DNA of 64,000 nt from Plazaster borealis (lineage: Eukaryota; Echinodermata; Asteroidea; Forcipulatida; Labidiasteridae), in assembly GCA_021014325.1 (NCBI GenBank), contig CM037462.1, positions 18,868,135 to 18,932,134 of the forward strand, given 5' to 3'. The translations under genes and the position numbers were made by a program. Below the pieces are notes generated by a model that was given only the letters and a program-made list of their open reading frames with translations, searched no databases and had not been told where the DNA came from. This document shows, one piece after another, positions 1 through 13,200 of the stretch (within the stretch, counting starts at the first letter, position 1; the number at the start of each line of letters is the position of its first letter).

Positions 1-41
1 TGTTTTGAGTCATTACCAAACGTGTACGATACCTTTAAGGG
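1..41 (+). mobile_element. Fragment of TTAA element family A
   Basis: Right end of the family A inverted-repeat element (gtcattaccaaacgtgtacg ending ctttaag). The rest lies outside the window. Confidence 0.7.
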
Positions 42-44
42 TCG

Positions 45-690
45 GGGCGTTCAGGGCTTGAATTTGGGGGACAAATCCACAAGACCACTAGGGTCGATTT
101 CACAAACTCTTCCTAACTTAGGACTAGTCCTAGGCAATGCTAAGAGATAGGACTAGTCTTAAGTTAAGACCAGTTACTGGTCCTAACTTCAGATAAGACT
201 AGTCTTATCTCTTTGTGAAATTGGCCCCAGGGCTTGTAACTCAAAATGTTTACTGGACCAGACATTTTTGAAAAACTGCCCAAGTCCTGACAACTTTTAT
301 TTAACTCTTTTTTATGTGAACAGTTAAGCACTAAGACATGTAAGAGAAGATTTATCTCATCTGTCTTTGGGGTATTAAGCATACTTCATTACTCAATAGA
401 ATTAAAAGGTATTTATCAGACTCAAAGTCAACATTTGAACAGAATTTGTTTCTGTTCAAGTTATTACACAGTGAGGTACATGTATTGTCATTCAATTGAA
501 AAAGCACAAGACCGCTGGACTTGTCAGGGCATAAGTTTACCTGGTACTTGGTTGGTTTCCACCTGAAAACATCCTCTTGGGATCTTGGCTAGGAGGTCAC
601 GGGGAGGTGAGGACGTCTAACTGGCTCGACACTAAAACTACTGGCCTGGGGGCCAGCGATCCAGTGTAAAATTCGAGCTCTGGTGTTGTT
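45..690 (-). mobile_element. Dispersed repeat family E with a nested hairpin element
   Basis: Shares long blocks (cttgtagctcaaaa, actggaccag, tatttatcagactcaaag, cccgacactaaaa) with 51790-52495 and 61893-62290. At 91-229 it is split by a short inverted-repeat element whose ends read tcgatttcacaaa and tttgtgaaattgg. A relative of that element stands alone at 41914-42065. The coding potential is negligible. Confidence 0.65.
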
Positions 691-976
691 GGGGGGTTGG
701 CAGGGAAAGTTGTAACTCAGGAGAGATCTAATTAACTTGCAGAAGTGACCGAAGCACAGGAAACTTTGCCGCAGCCATTTATTTGATGAGGGCTGTACAA
801 ATCATTACAAGCTTTCTTTCTTTTTTTTCTTTTTTTTTTGGGGGGGGGGCTTTCAAGAAGAAATGATTACTTATCCAATGTAATTGCTTAGCATGGATTC
901 CTGAGGAGCCGGTCAATTTGTATTTCATGGCAAGTTGGCTGGTAACCTGTGTTTGCTAAGCTAGATTTTGCGGTGC

Positions 977-1183
977 TTAAAAAAATTGTTAAAAGGGGGA
1001 CTGTCGTCATGAACATAGCAGGCCTGTGGCTGTACATGGAATTATGAACTCTGACCCAGTTACTGCACGTGCGCGCGCTGACAACACCCTTAGAGATGTG
1101 ACGGCCATATCGCATGTGCAGTAACTGGGTCAAAGTTCGTACAGAGGCCTTCTATGATCATGACGGCAGTCCCCCTTTAAAAA
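977..1183. mobile_element. Palindromic element, about 207 bp
   Basis: Arms aaaagggggactgtcgtcatg and catgacggcagtccccctttt face each other, with inner pairing of tgacccagttactgcacgtg and catgtgcagtaactgggtca. It sits in a degraded copy of the gcttagc-type repeat described at 59076-59480. Confidence 0.7.
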
Positions 1184-1423
1184 ATGGTGTGCTTAGAACA
1201 ATCATGCGTCTGGAGTCTGGAGTACTGGATACCAGTACTGGATACCAGTGCTCACTTTTGAATCTTGCTATAAAGCAGAAGTAGCAGGAAACCAGTCACT
1301 TCTATAATGCGTACACATCAGTAGCAGGTTGTTTGGTAACCTGTTACTCCTCTAGCAAGATTTCTGTACTTAGTAGCTTGACATTTACTGTCTGAAATGC
1401 CTCATGAACATAATCCTGAAATA

Positions 1424-1744
1424 ATAGATGTTAATTTTGCATCGGGGATAAAGAATATAATTTGTTTTTACCCTTACACCGATGTGTATTAAGCACTGTA
1501 TACTCAGTACTTTCCCGAGTTCTGTGAACAAAATCCACAGGCAAATCACTCGGGTGGGATTCGAACCAACGACCTTTGCATTGCTAGAGCAGATGGTTTA
1601 CCACCAGACCACCGAACTAGCCTGGTGGCTAGAGGCAGTTCGAATCCTATGCTTTAGCAACGGGTACCGTAACAATTTTAATAGATGTTAATTTTGCATC
1701 GGGGATAAAGAATATATTTTGTTTTACCCTTACACCAATGTGTA
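1424..1744 (-). repeat. tRNA-derived SINE flanked by a 65 bp direct repeat
   Basis: On the minus strand the middle has a tRNA-like head with an A-box-like ggtctggtggtaaacc and a B-box ggttcgaatccc. The sequence agatgttaattttgcatcgg occurs on both sides (about 1426-1488 and 1683-1744), which may be a tail duplicated from a neighbouring copy. It lacks an acceptor-stem match, so it is not a tRNA gene. Confidence 0.65.
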
Positions 1745-2540
1745 TGTTATCTTTCAGAAGATAGTATGCAATAAAGCTGTTGCAGGAACTTTGTTTTATT
1801 AAAACACACTTTTTTGTGTGTGTTTTGTAATCTAAAAAGTTCACCATTGGAATGGAAAGTTTAGTCAAAAAGGACACATTTCTTAACACCATTGTATCTT
1901 CCTGTTACTATTTGTAGCTTTATTGTGAAATACCATTTCTAATACCATTGTATCTTCCTGTTACAGTATGTAGTTTTATTGTGAAATACAATTTCAGTGT
2001 ATAGCAGTAACTGTCAAAGGTTTATTTCAAAAGTCAAGTTTATTTGGATATATCTATGAAAAAGCTGCAGCAGATTATAAAATGATAACATAATGGCAAA
2101 CGAAAAGGTCAACTTAAGTAAATAATGTTATCGGAAGGAATTGATAAAGTAGATTAGGGGGGCTGTACAAATAATAAAGCAACAGGGGCTTATAAAATAA
2201 CCCCTGGACAAAGAGCAACCTAGTGACAAAAATAGCAACTCAAAAGAATTACACAGGCCTGGAACTTCATGGATACAATAAAAATCAAATCAAAATAAAC
2301 GGAAACAAACTTCATGTTCACGTTTTTGTGTTCAATTGTTTTGAATATCAGGACAAGCCCTAACTCCCAAGTAGTGTGGGGGTGTAATGCTGTGAGGACA
2401 CATACAAATCTATAATATTGCTACAACAATAGTTTACAACTTATTATTTTTCTTCTTCTTTTTCATGCTAGAAATGCTTGAAATTTAGTTCACATGTCGT
2501 GGGGAAAGTGGCTTTGCAAAGGAATGAGAAATTTCAAATT
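1745..2540. other. AT-rich intergenic DNA
   Basis: A 26 bp motif (taccattgtatcttcctgtta) is present twice near 1889 and 1942. Otherwise I see no gene, RNA or clear element. Confidence 0.5.
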
Positions 2541-2544
2541 TTCA

Positions 2545-2720
2545 TCTGAATTAATAAATAATATATAGCGCTTTAAACTTCCGATGGGCGTCTCAAAGCG
2601 CTCAGTATTTTTCCTACAAGGTAAGTGGAGTTACGTGTTGAAGTATGAGACCTATTCCTTTGCATAGCACCATGTAATGGTTTACAAGGTGCTGTGGCGC
2701 AATATGCAGCCAATCAAACC
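2545..2720 (-). repeat. SINE tail fragment (tRNA-Leu-like family)
   Basis: Matches the 3' half of the complete copy at 60187-60582 (atatagcgctttaa, gtatgagacctattcc, ccatgtaatggtttacaagg). The tRNA head is missing. Directly after it, 2740-2965 is a second dispersed repeat shared with 59700-59910. Confidence 0.65.
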
Positions 2721-3628
2721 AGGATTTGTTTCGTCTGCCTGGTAAAACAAAAAGGGAGCTATTCATTTTTTCAGATGACAAGAAATCCTGCTCTTTGATC
2801 TACTTCTCTAGTGCTGAGGACACTGTTCCCAAAAGCTCCTGTAAATCTATAACTCCAGGGGTCACCAAAAGGTGGAAATGCCATCATTTCAACATAACTC
2901 CTAAAATTTGGATCCTAGTTTCAGACCATTTTTTGTCGGCAATAACTCTCACCCCTGTTTGTACCAAGGTCACATTTTTGTGAAAAATCAGTAAAAATAA
3001 AACTGTTAAATAATAAATGTTATCGTATCTGTGGTTGCTGTTATGTGCTTTTTAAAATTATGTCCATATCTGAATCTCTTCAAAAACTTGTTTTACAATG
3101 TGGTGTTGTTATTACTATTATTTAATTTTTACATTTTTTGTAAAACCTTTGTAGCTTTTCTTTTTGCTTCAAACAAAATCAAATAATCAAAATGTATAAA
3201 TTCGTTATTTATTTGAAATAAACATGTACAATAGTGAAATGTACAAATGAAAATGTGTTTCATGAGAAATTAAACAACAAACAAGTTAAAATCAAAGTTA
3301 CAGTAACACGCGTATAAGAGTTGGCAGAAAAAAATAATATATATATATTTTAAATTTCCTTTTGTGGTTTTGTAAAACTTCAGATTCTGGATCTGCAATA
3401 TAGTGCACAGAATATAATTTTTAGCAGTTAATAGCCTGACGTTTCGACCCTAGCAGACGTCTTGCTCGAAGGCTGAAAAAAAGCCATAGGTCATTTTGGT
3501 TGGTAAGTATAGTTTGCAACAGCTAATTCTTTTGTTCTCAGAATATAGTTACGTGAGCTTTCACGCGATAACAGCACTAGAAATATCAAACAATTTTATC
3601 CGCAGACGAGATAATAAAAGTATACCTG

Positions 3629-4001
3629 TAAAGGTATCGTACACGTTTGGTAATGACTCAAAACAAATATTAGCATAAAAACTTACTTGGTAACAAGCAA
3701 CGGAGAGCTGTTGATAGTATAAAACATTGTAGGAAACGACTCCCTCTGAAGTAACGTAGTTTTTGAGAAAGAGGTAATTTCTCACTAAAATAATAAAAAC
3801 TTCTTGCAAGAAGTTTTTATTCCTATCTGAAAGCACACAAAATTGTACAACAAGGGTGTTTTTTCTTTCATCATTTTCTTGCAACTTTGATGACCAATTG
3901 AGCCCAAATGTTCACAGGCTTGTTATTTTATGCATATGTTGGGATACACCAAGTGAGAACACTGGTCTTTGACAATTTCCAAACGTGTACGATGCCTTTA
4001 A
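3629..4001 (-). mobile_element. TTAA element family A, full-length copy
   Basis: A 373 bp inverted-repeat element without coding capacity, with ends aaaggtatcgtacacgtttgg and its complement. The centre is a perfect hairpin (aaaacttcttgcaagaagtt). It is nearly identical to 5930-6307, so one of the two is a recent arrival or duplicate. Confidence 0.85.
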
Positions 4002-4279
4002 AACACAAATAAAGCACAATTATTATTAAAAGTTATAAATCTCTTTTATAGCGTAGCAGTAGCGGATGCCATGATCGCGAGATGGGTGTAACATGGGTGT
4101 CAAGGTCGTGTCCGTATGTGTGCGGCTAGAGCTACGGCTACGACTGTTGCTAAGGGGTGCTAACAGCTAAGGACGTACAATAGTTCAACGCATGATAACG
4201 CGAAATTCTAGCCGTAGCCGTACTACCTGTAGCCGCAAATTCGGACACGTCACAAGTTTCAATCTATAGGGTAGGAACT

Positions 4280-7200
4280 CTAGTCGGCAGTTATGACCTC
4301 ACGAACACGAGATGAAGGGGGGACCTTGTCCGGTCCGATCGCCAGTCCAGATTGTAACCTCGATATGTGATCTTCGGACAGCTGTGACGAGTTGTGATAC
4401 ATGCTGATCCAGCTCTGACCTGTGGGCGGGAATTTTGTTTTTAAATTATGAGTTTGCTCCCCAAATAATGAAGTCACAGGGTTCCCGATAGGCTTAAAGG
4501 TATTGTACACTTTTGGTAACAGCTCAAAATCAGTGTCCACATTTTGTGTGATTCAACATGCATGAACAAACAAACCTGTGAAAGTTTGAGCTTAATTGGT
4601 CATCGAGGTCACGAGAAAATGGTGAAAAGAGACCTTATGTGTTTTCTGGGTTTTTTTCAAACATCGAGTTTTTATCGCTCGTGATAAAAACTATTAATTT
4701 ACTCATTTCTCAGATACGATAGCATTTTAGGCAGAAATATTTTAAGGAACCCTTTCTACCATTACTTACTTTAAATCATGTAAGTATACCCCTGTGAACA
4801 TTTGTTTTCGATCTTACCAATAGTGTACAGGGCCTTTAATTCAAGACGTAATATGTATGTTGAGCCACTTGTAGAAAGAAACTATTATAATATATACTGC
4901 GCCAATAAAGTATCTAAACACTTACAAATGGTCAGATTTATCGGAACCTGAAATACTATATGCAAACAAATAATTAAATAATTCGATTCACAGTTATCTT
5001 CTGCGGATTTTGACACCTCTTTTGTTGCGATGCGATGTTGTTTGGCGGATTTATGTACACTTGAGTGGCTTAATGTCGAATTTCAAAAGTTGCAAAAGCC
5101 CCTATTCACCCCAATTCCAGAAGGGAATAAAAGGCGGGCAAAAATAATGCTGATCTTATTCGTCACAGTACAACGCTCTTGCTTGAATAGGGGCTTTTGC
5201 AACTTTTGAAATTCGACCTTAAGCCACCAAAGTACCCATAAATCCGCCAAACAACATCGTAGCGCAACAAAAGAGGTATCAAAATGCGCAGAAGATAACT
5301 GTGCATCGGGTTAATTAATTAATTTTGTGCATACTATTTGAGGTTCCGATATATCTGACAACCATGTGTAAATCTCTTTTGTGAGGCGTGTTGGCTCTAA
5401 AATTAAAAAGAGCCGATTTGGTCACGTTTCAAACAGTATACCCTGCTCGTCTTCAAAAGACACCACTCATTGTTAACTTTGATTTCTAGTTTCCGCTCGA
5501 GTTGTTACTGCTAACCAAATCAGAATAACATGTAGGGTCAAAAGTGAGTTGGCCTCAATCTTAGCGGGTCATGGCCGATGATACAAAAGAGAAGTGAAGT
5601 TTTTTAACAGCTGTAGGCCAGCCTGCAATTAACTGATTGTGCTTTAAAGCTTTTACGACGTGGGATTTCTGTATTGAAGCCTTCACGCTGCCGTGATCCG
5701 CTCCAAGCATAGAGCAAGGCTCCAAGTAATTATACTAAAACTACTTGAATTGCATGAACGAATTCTCGTTTTGAATTGTTTCCTTAAAATATGTACAGCA
5801 CTGGGTTTTGTTTTTTTGTTGACGTCCCTGGGGAAAATGTAACCCTCCCCCAAAAAAGAAACAGTTGTGTCCTCGACCTTTGCAATGATGATACACTTAT
5901 GCCGAATCTGAAAGATCAGATATTGGGCTAAAGGTACGTATACACGTGTGTTTGGTAATGACTCAAAACAAATATTAGCATAAAAACTTACTTGGTAACA
6001 AGCAACGGAGAGCTGTTGACAGTATAAAACATTGTATGAAACGACTCCCTCTGAAGTAACGTAGTTTTTGAGAAAGAGGTAATTTCTCAGTAAACTAATA
6101 AAAACTTCTTGCAAGAAGTTTTTATTCCTATCTGAAAGCACACAAATTTGTACAACAAGGGTGTTTTTTCTTTCATCATTTTCTTGCAACTTCGATGACC
6201 AATTGAGCCCAAATTTTCACAGGTTTGTTATTTTATGCATATGCTGGGATACACCAAGTGAGAACACTGGTCTTTGACAATTACCAAACGTGTACGATGC
6301 CTTTAAAACTAAGCTCGACTTCTTTCTAACCGTTTGCCATATAATGCTCGATCTGATAAGATACGGTGGTATCTAATAACTTATATAAAACCTAACAGTG
6401 GGAAATGTTTGCTTTGTGTTTGTTCTCATAATACGGTGTAAATGCTTGTAAATTAGCCTACCCCAATGTATAATGTATTCATATTATGTTACCCACCTTT
6501 TTTCAATTGTGAACCAACTTTTACGAGAAGCCGAAAGCCAACCGAGTAGTCGATGTCGGCTCCCGCTACGGACCGCCCAGCGCCCAGCTCAAGGATGACC
6601 TTACCGAGGGCCAAGGCGTCAATAGCTTGAACGTAACCTTGTGAAGAAAAAAAATATAACCAAACTTTGTGATTCTGTTTCTAGAACTATTATTGTTAGT
6701 AAAAGGTAGGTATGGGGATATCACACTAAAATTCTTTTGTTGTTGTTTTTGTTGCTGTTGTTGTTGTCAGTTTTACTTAGGCATACATGTCATTTCTATG
6801 GTGGCCCTGAAGGGACATCAAACATATATATTTACGTAAATATTCACGTTTTTTGCCCCAATTCGCAAATATTCACGTAAAAATTCACGTAAATATTTGC
6901 GATTTGTGGCACAATCGTGAATATTCACGTAAATATTTACGTGAATATTCACGATTTGTGCCACACTCGCAAATATTTACGTCAATATTTACGTGAATAT
7001 TTGCGAATTGGGGCAAAAAAACGTTTATAATAATAAATATATTCTCGTATAAAATATTCACGTAAATATATATGTTTGATGTCCCTTCAGGGCCACCATA
7101 CATTTCTCTGTCCATGTTTGCAGTGAGTGTTTTTTTATATTTTTTATTCCTAACTTTCAGAGAGAACTGGACATCGTTTGAAATGTAATTTGCTCAGGTT

Positions 7201-10200
7201 TTGTTGGAACCCGGAAAACACTGGAGAAACCCACGTATTCGGATAAATGCGTAAAAGCCAGACTTTTTTGCCCATATACCAGTAAGAGCTATGGGTGTAC
7301 CTACATTATTGTACCAACCTTTCTACGCAGTCTATATTATATTTATATATTATATTTAATTAAAGTGCAAAAATGATAAAAGAGCACATTGTATTTGTAT
7401 TAATGTACCACATTGTTCAGCCTGTAGCTCTGTGGTATGCGACGCTCTTTTTAACACTTTCCATACGTCATCGACTTGATCTAGTTTAGACTGGCATAGT
7501 CTCTCGGCTATTGAACCCAAGACACCCTGGGCCACCAGCATAGCCTGGAACTTTGCACAGGCTGTCCCATCCTGCAGAGTAGCCTGGATGGTGGCGATCC
7601 CATCGGCTGGGGAGTCAACTTTTCCACTGATAAATAACAAGTGTCCACCTGTAATGTGAAATAACCCAGCCATCATACAAAATATTAGTTTTGCATACGA
7701 CGTGCTCGCTCTGTATTGATAAAAAAAACCAGAAAATTCAAAGATAAGATTGAAATAATACAAAAAACGTCCGCCATTCAAACGTATTTTTTTCTTCTCG
7801 TATTCACAAAATAATGTTTCGGTACGGTTATAACGCTATCTGCGAAGAAACAAAATGGAGGACGCTTCGGGAGTGACGTCATTTACACTGATAACACGTG
7901 ACCAAAAATGAGAAGCACGTGTGGAATAATACGCCAGTAGGGCCTATGGTTAAAAGATTACCAGTCCATACCAGGTATTATTCAATTTGATTACTTTAGT
8001 TCTGAGCATGCGCACTTTGCCAAGAGCTTTTGATTTACCTCAGGTCTGCTGCCACCTAGCGTCCCGAAAAACTGTCTCTTGCGTCGTGGTGATAAATAAG
8101 CCATTTTGAACGACATCTGACAAATTAAATGACGCAACGGCAACCTGAAAGAAGACTGCATATCGTTTTCAAAAATGGTCAAAGCTTACCAAGCTGGCAC
8201 ACCAGCTCCTTCAAATCGTCTGGTCCCGATCCCTGCAGACACTGGATGGCTTCCGCCACCTCGAGTGCGTTGCCTGCCGTATAACCAATAGGGCTGTTCA
8301 TGTCAGTCAACAGGGCTGTAGTCTTAATACCCAAGTTGTTACTCACTGAAACCTAAACAAGAAAGACGTCCTCTATAAGCAATATACCTTTTAATAGACT
8401 GTGCAAGTCTCGCGCGTATCGGAACGATAAAACACGTCAAACGAAGAACATTTTTTTCTCTGAAATCAAATCTTTGCTTTAAATTATATTCAATGATAAA
8501 ATCTGAACAACAAAAATACTCATTACATGTTTAAAAATTCAGTTTTAGTTTTTATAATAAATACACAAATAATGTGTTAATTATTATTGAAGCAAAATTA
8601 AAACTCTGGGACAAGGATGCTTGTTTGATCTTAACTTTTCAGAAACCACTTATGTGGATTCGCGATGGTCACACGGGCGTAAAATTAACGCTTGATCCAG
8701 TTTATAGAGGACGCTGAAGCCTCAACAACCATAGACTGCTATGAAAAATTACAGCATCTGGCGATTATCATCGCGCATCCAAAACAAGCGTTTACATAAG
8801 TTTTGCGATCGGAGGTGAGCACAACATTCTTAATTTTTTGCGGCTACTGGACGCTAAGGTCAAGTTTAATTCTCGGGTTTTCTTCGTTATAGGCCTATTG
8901 TTGAATTGGTTTTACTTTCCTATAGTTTTATCCCAAAGTATTACATTCCCAACAACATATTTATTTGTTATGGTCATAAACCACGCTAAACTAAAATAAT
9001 TGACAAAACAAAATCTTGCCCATGTAAATCTCCATAATATGGTTGGGACCACAATGGTCCCGGAAGTTCAAATATGCGCGAGACTTGCACAGTCTAATGG
9101 CATGGACGGCCGAATGTTAGCAAAACATTCAGTCGTGTTAACAAAAAGGGTGTGACCCATTTCTGCAAACATTCCATTGAAAATAATTACATCCCGTGAT
9201 TGGTTGTTATGTTTCCAACAAATTCAACACTATTTTTAAATATTTGCGTAACATAGTTACAAACTGTGGCTATCTGTTTTTGCTTTGCATTTATGGCTTC
9301 CCATAGTTTTCCAATCTTGTTTGGCAAAAACTCGGGCTGTGACGTTGCAATAGAAAGGTCTATAATTGACTTGTGGTAATCAATAAGAGACTAACATAGT
9401 CTGGAGGCCCACACACTCATTCCTCTGTCTGGCTTTATTTAATTAATTTTGGGAGATGCTTTATAAAGTTTGGAGAAGTCTGCCAATAATAATAGGGTTG
9501 CTACGGTATACATTGATGTGAATTTTGAAAGCCTGATGCGAAAACATCTTTTTAAGTGATTGTATAGTCAGTGTCGGGTTCCTTGTTATACACCTATGCT
9601 GATTATATCATCAAACTCAAAATTGGTCCAGACTATTCACCAACCTCACTTTGGTTTATCACATGCATTTATGGTGGAAACAAGATGGCTGCTTATTGGG
9701 TATATTTATCAATTTTGCTTTGAAACTGCTCTGCTTGCGTGTTATACGTCGTGAATTTCTTTACATGGATGACAACTTTTACTGGCAACGAGCCAAATTT
9801 AAGGCTATGGTTTCCTTTGGTTTCCAGTTATATCCGTTTATCACAAGTCAAGCCATTTCAATTGAACGAATTCACTCACTCCGCGGCAGAGAAGTTAATA
9901 ACGAGAAGTCCCCTCGATCCTAAGCGAAAGTAGTAGTCCCGACCGATTTCCTACCTTCCGCCCATGGTATAGTTATATAGGCAGGACAATCCTTTTCAGA
10001 ACTTAGTAGTCTCACAAATTCCGAAATCTACTCCGCGGCAGTAATAAATAGCGAGACAAGTTCTCAAAGAACAACAATCTACACAGCATAGTATTCACTT
10101 GGTGTTACCGCAAACAGAAAACATTAATACCGTATCTCATCACCATACAATGCCTCAAAACCCCTATCACTCTAATTTGCTATTATGTGGGAGTGCATTC

Positions 10201-13200
10201 GGCACATGCGATGTGTAACTCTTATCGGATGTGACCACGAGGTAACAATCATGTGGATTGACATGATTTTATTAATGTTCGGGTTTCGATTTCACTTTCA
10301 CTTATTCAGCCCAGTAATTTGATCAGCCTATACTTCCTGATGCGTTTCCTTATCAAATAATTGTGTCTTGAATGACAAACCTACAAGAAAATGCTCCCAG
10401 TACAGATAGTGCTCACGGGCGTCATTATTTTGTGCAGCCACACCCCAAAGCGGCGTTTCGCCCGCTTTTCGTGAAAACTCCCCAATAGCCTATTATTTAG
10501 AAGGGCTTTTCGTCGTTCTCCACAAGAGTTTGGCAGACCCTGTATTCACACGTGACTGACATTTGATTAATTTATGAATAAAGCACTTGAGGACATCGTG
10601 ATTGCATAATAGTGTCACACCCCAACCATAAAAAAGGCTTTGTTAAAGATACGGTATATCATTGATGATAAAAAAGACGCGTATCTATTATGCCCAGGCC
10701 TGGAATCACACGGAGGCCATAACCTCTATTGCCCCTCGTCTTGGCCTTGGTGCCACTTCAAAAGTTTCACACAAACTTTAAGATTTTCAAATGAAAGTGC
10801 CCTTTGCAAAATGAAAAATGGCCTTGCCCTCTCGAAAATGAAAACCCAAGCCTGTATGCCGCGTTAAGAATGTGTTTTTAAAGGGAATGAATACGTTTGG
10901 TAATTGGAACCCCTGTTTGTTTCAATCCTATATAGTAGACATATACCACAAAACTAACCTGTGGTACTTTCATTTGAAATGGTAGCAGCGTTTTTGAGAT
11001 ATTGCCGAAAATCTGGAGCGGTTATGTCCACGCAGGAAGAATATTCTGCAATTGGAATACACTATCTGAGAAACGATACTGCAGAATCTTCTCAGATTCA
11101 AATTTTGGGGGATAAAAAGTTAAATATCTTTCCATAACCGCAGTACTTTGAAGTGAAAAGTTTCTGAAAATGCATTATACTATCCAAAGCTTCTGTACTT
11201 CTTACCAAGTAAGTTTTTATTGCAATTAATTTTCAGATTCATTACCAGACCCTTTAAAGGTCTCATCATATAAACGTAGAAAAAATGCCTGTAAGAAAAA
11301 TTACAAGAATGTGTCCGTACCAAGTCCTTGGCCAATTTCCTTCCCTCCTCGATTGTCTTCATAAAAGCACCTTTGCCAAATTTCGTGTCAAGGATCAGTG
11401 CACTGATGTTCTCAGCTGCCTTTTTGGAGATTATAGACCCTGTGGAAGATAAAGACGCCACTAATTCGATACAACTTCAAATCATAGCGAAAAGTGATAC
11501 CGACTTGGTGTACATTATAATGTAAAACTCCCATTGGTTTATGTTTTTGTAAAAATGTATATTGTATACCACGGATTCCATGGTATTAGCCTAATCAACG
11601 TAAATTGAAAATTGAGACGAGTGAATTTTTCTTAAAAGGGACTGCGAAGGAATGGGTTTTTTTCATCAAAATAAACGTTTGTTTTGAACCACATATTTTT
11701 TATTAGCACAGTGACGTCTGCATTTGCTCTGCATGATGTTTTGTCATAACGGATGTATAAAATCATGCCTGTTATCAATGGTAGACTTCCCACAGTCCCC
11801 GTTACGCCTCTCGTGGCGTAAAGCTTCTTATCTGCAGGAACCAGGTTGCTTGTCTGTCCCACGATGCAACAGCCGACCTGTTCCAAAATGGGTAGCATAT
11901 CTTTCTCGGCAACGTCAACTCGGTAGCCGGGGATGGACTCTAGTTTGTCAAGAGTTCCCCCGGTGAAACCAAGCCCTCTGCCAGAAATCATCGGCACCTA
12001 CAAATTATTAGAAAATAAAACAAAGAGAAACAACACAGTTTAATGAACTGGCCAATTCATGGAGCTTTTTCTTTTCTTTTGCACAATGTTAAAGGCACTG
12101 AACACGTTTGAAAATTGTCAAAGACCAGTGTTCTCACTTGGTGTATCCCAACATATGCATCAAATAACAAGCCTGTGAAAATTTAAGCTCAGTTGTTCGA
12201 CAAAAAGAAAAAAAACTTTGAAAAGAAAAAAACCCTTGTTGTTCAAATTTGTACAAATTAAGAAAAAAAAATTTTTAAAAAAAGAAGTAGAAATTATTTT
12301 TTTTTCAAAACTACTTTCTATCAAAAAAACTTTACTCACGTTTTTACGTTATCAACAGCTCTTTTTATGCTCCGTTGCTTGTTACGTTATTGTTGTTTGA
12401 GTTTTTTTTATTTTAATATTTGTTTTCAACAGGGGTCGGCATACCTAATTAGTCATGCACATTCAGGTTAGACCAAGCAGCGGTTTTTCCCAGGTTAGCA
12501 CGTCAGCTTTCTGTTTCTGGCTTCATGCTGACTCAGCCCCTTATCAGTTGAGGTTAATGGTCGGGGCACCTTTGTGTGATCACAATGGGTTTAACCGGTG
12601 TCAAATCTGAAAAAGGCCATCAGGCATGAACAGGCCTCAGGCATCTGAAAAGCATCTAGCAAACATTAGTGCAACGTTTTTGTGCAACTTTTCTTTTTTA
12701 TACTTCAACTGCTTGCAACTTCGATGCCCATTTAGCCACAATTTCCACACATGTTGGGAGACACCATTGGTCTTTGACAATTTATGAGCGTGTATTTGAC
12801 TTTAACGTGTCCAGTGACTTTTGAAGAAGTGACCGACCGTGTCAGATAACAAAAGTCAAATCACATTGGTCATCTGAAATTCTATGACTAATTTTTTTAA
12901 GTTTACATTTTTACTTTTTAAAAATTTTTTTTTTGTACCCCATCCGCGTATAATCTGCCTGGGACAGGTGGTTTTTTTTTTTTGACTGACAATGTTTTTT
13001 TTTGTTAAATCTTTGAAATTTTGATTTTTTGATTTAAAAAAAAAATGTAAATATATATATATAAATATTAAGACATTTATCGGAATACATTTCATTTAAT
13101 TTGGTTTCTGGTTTATTTTTTTATTTTTAAGTTAAATTTATACACTTATGAAAAAATGAAAAATGTAAATGAAAAAATGACGAAACAAAAACACAACAAG

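Noticed and set aside
1545..1625. Possible tRNA gene on the minus strand with a B-box
   Set aside because: No matching acceptor stem. It is embedded in a repeated SINE.
5683..6189. 168-codon minus-strand ORF, and relatives at 3561-3884 and 40796-41095 starting MQENDERKN
   Set aside because: These are translations of the family A inverted-repeat element, present in several copies and not under coding constraint.
9560..9933. Three overlapping short ORFs in TYMP intron 4
   Set aside because: Overlapping frames with no family resemblance; treated as chance.
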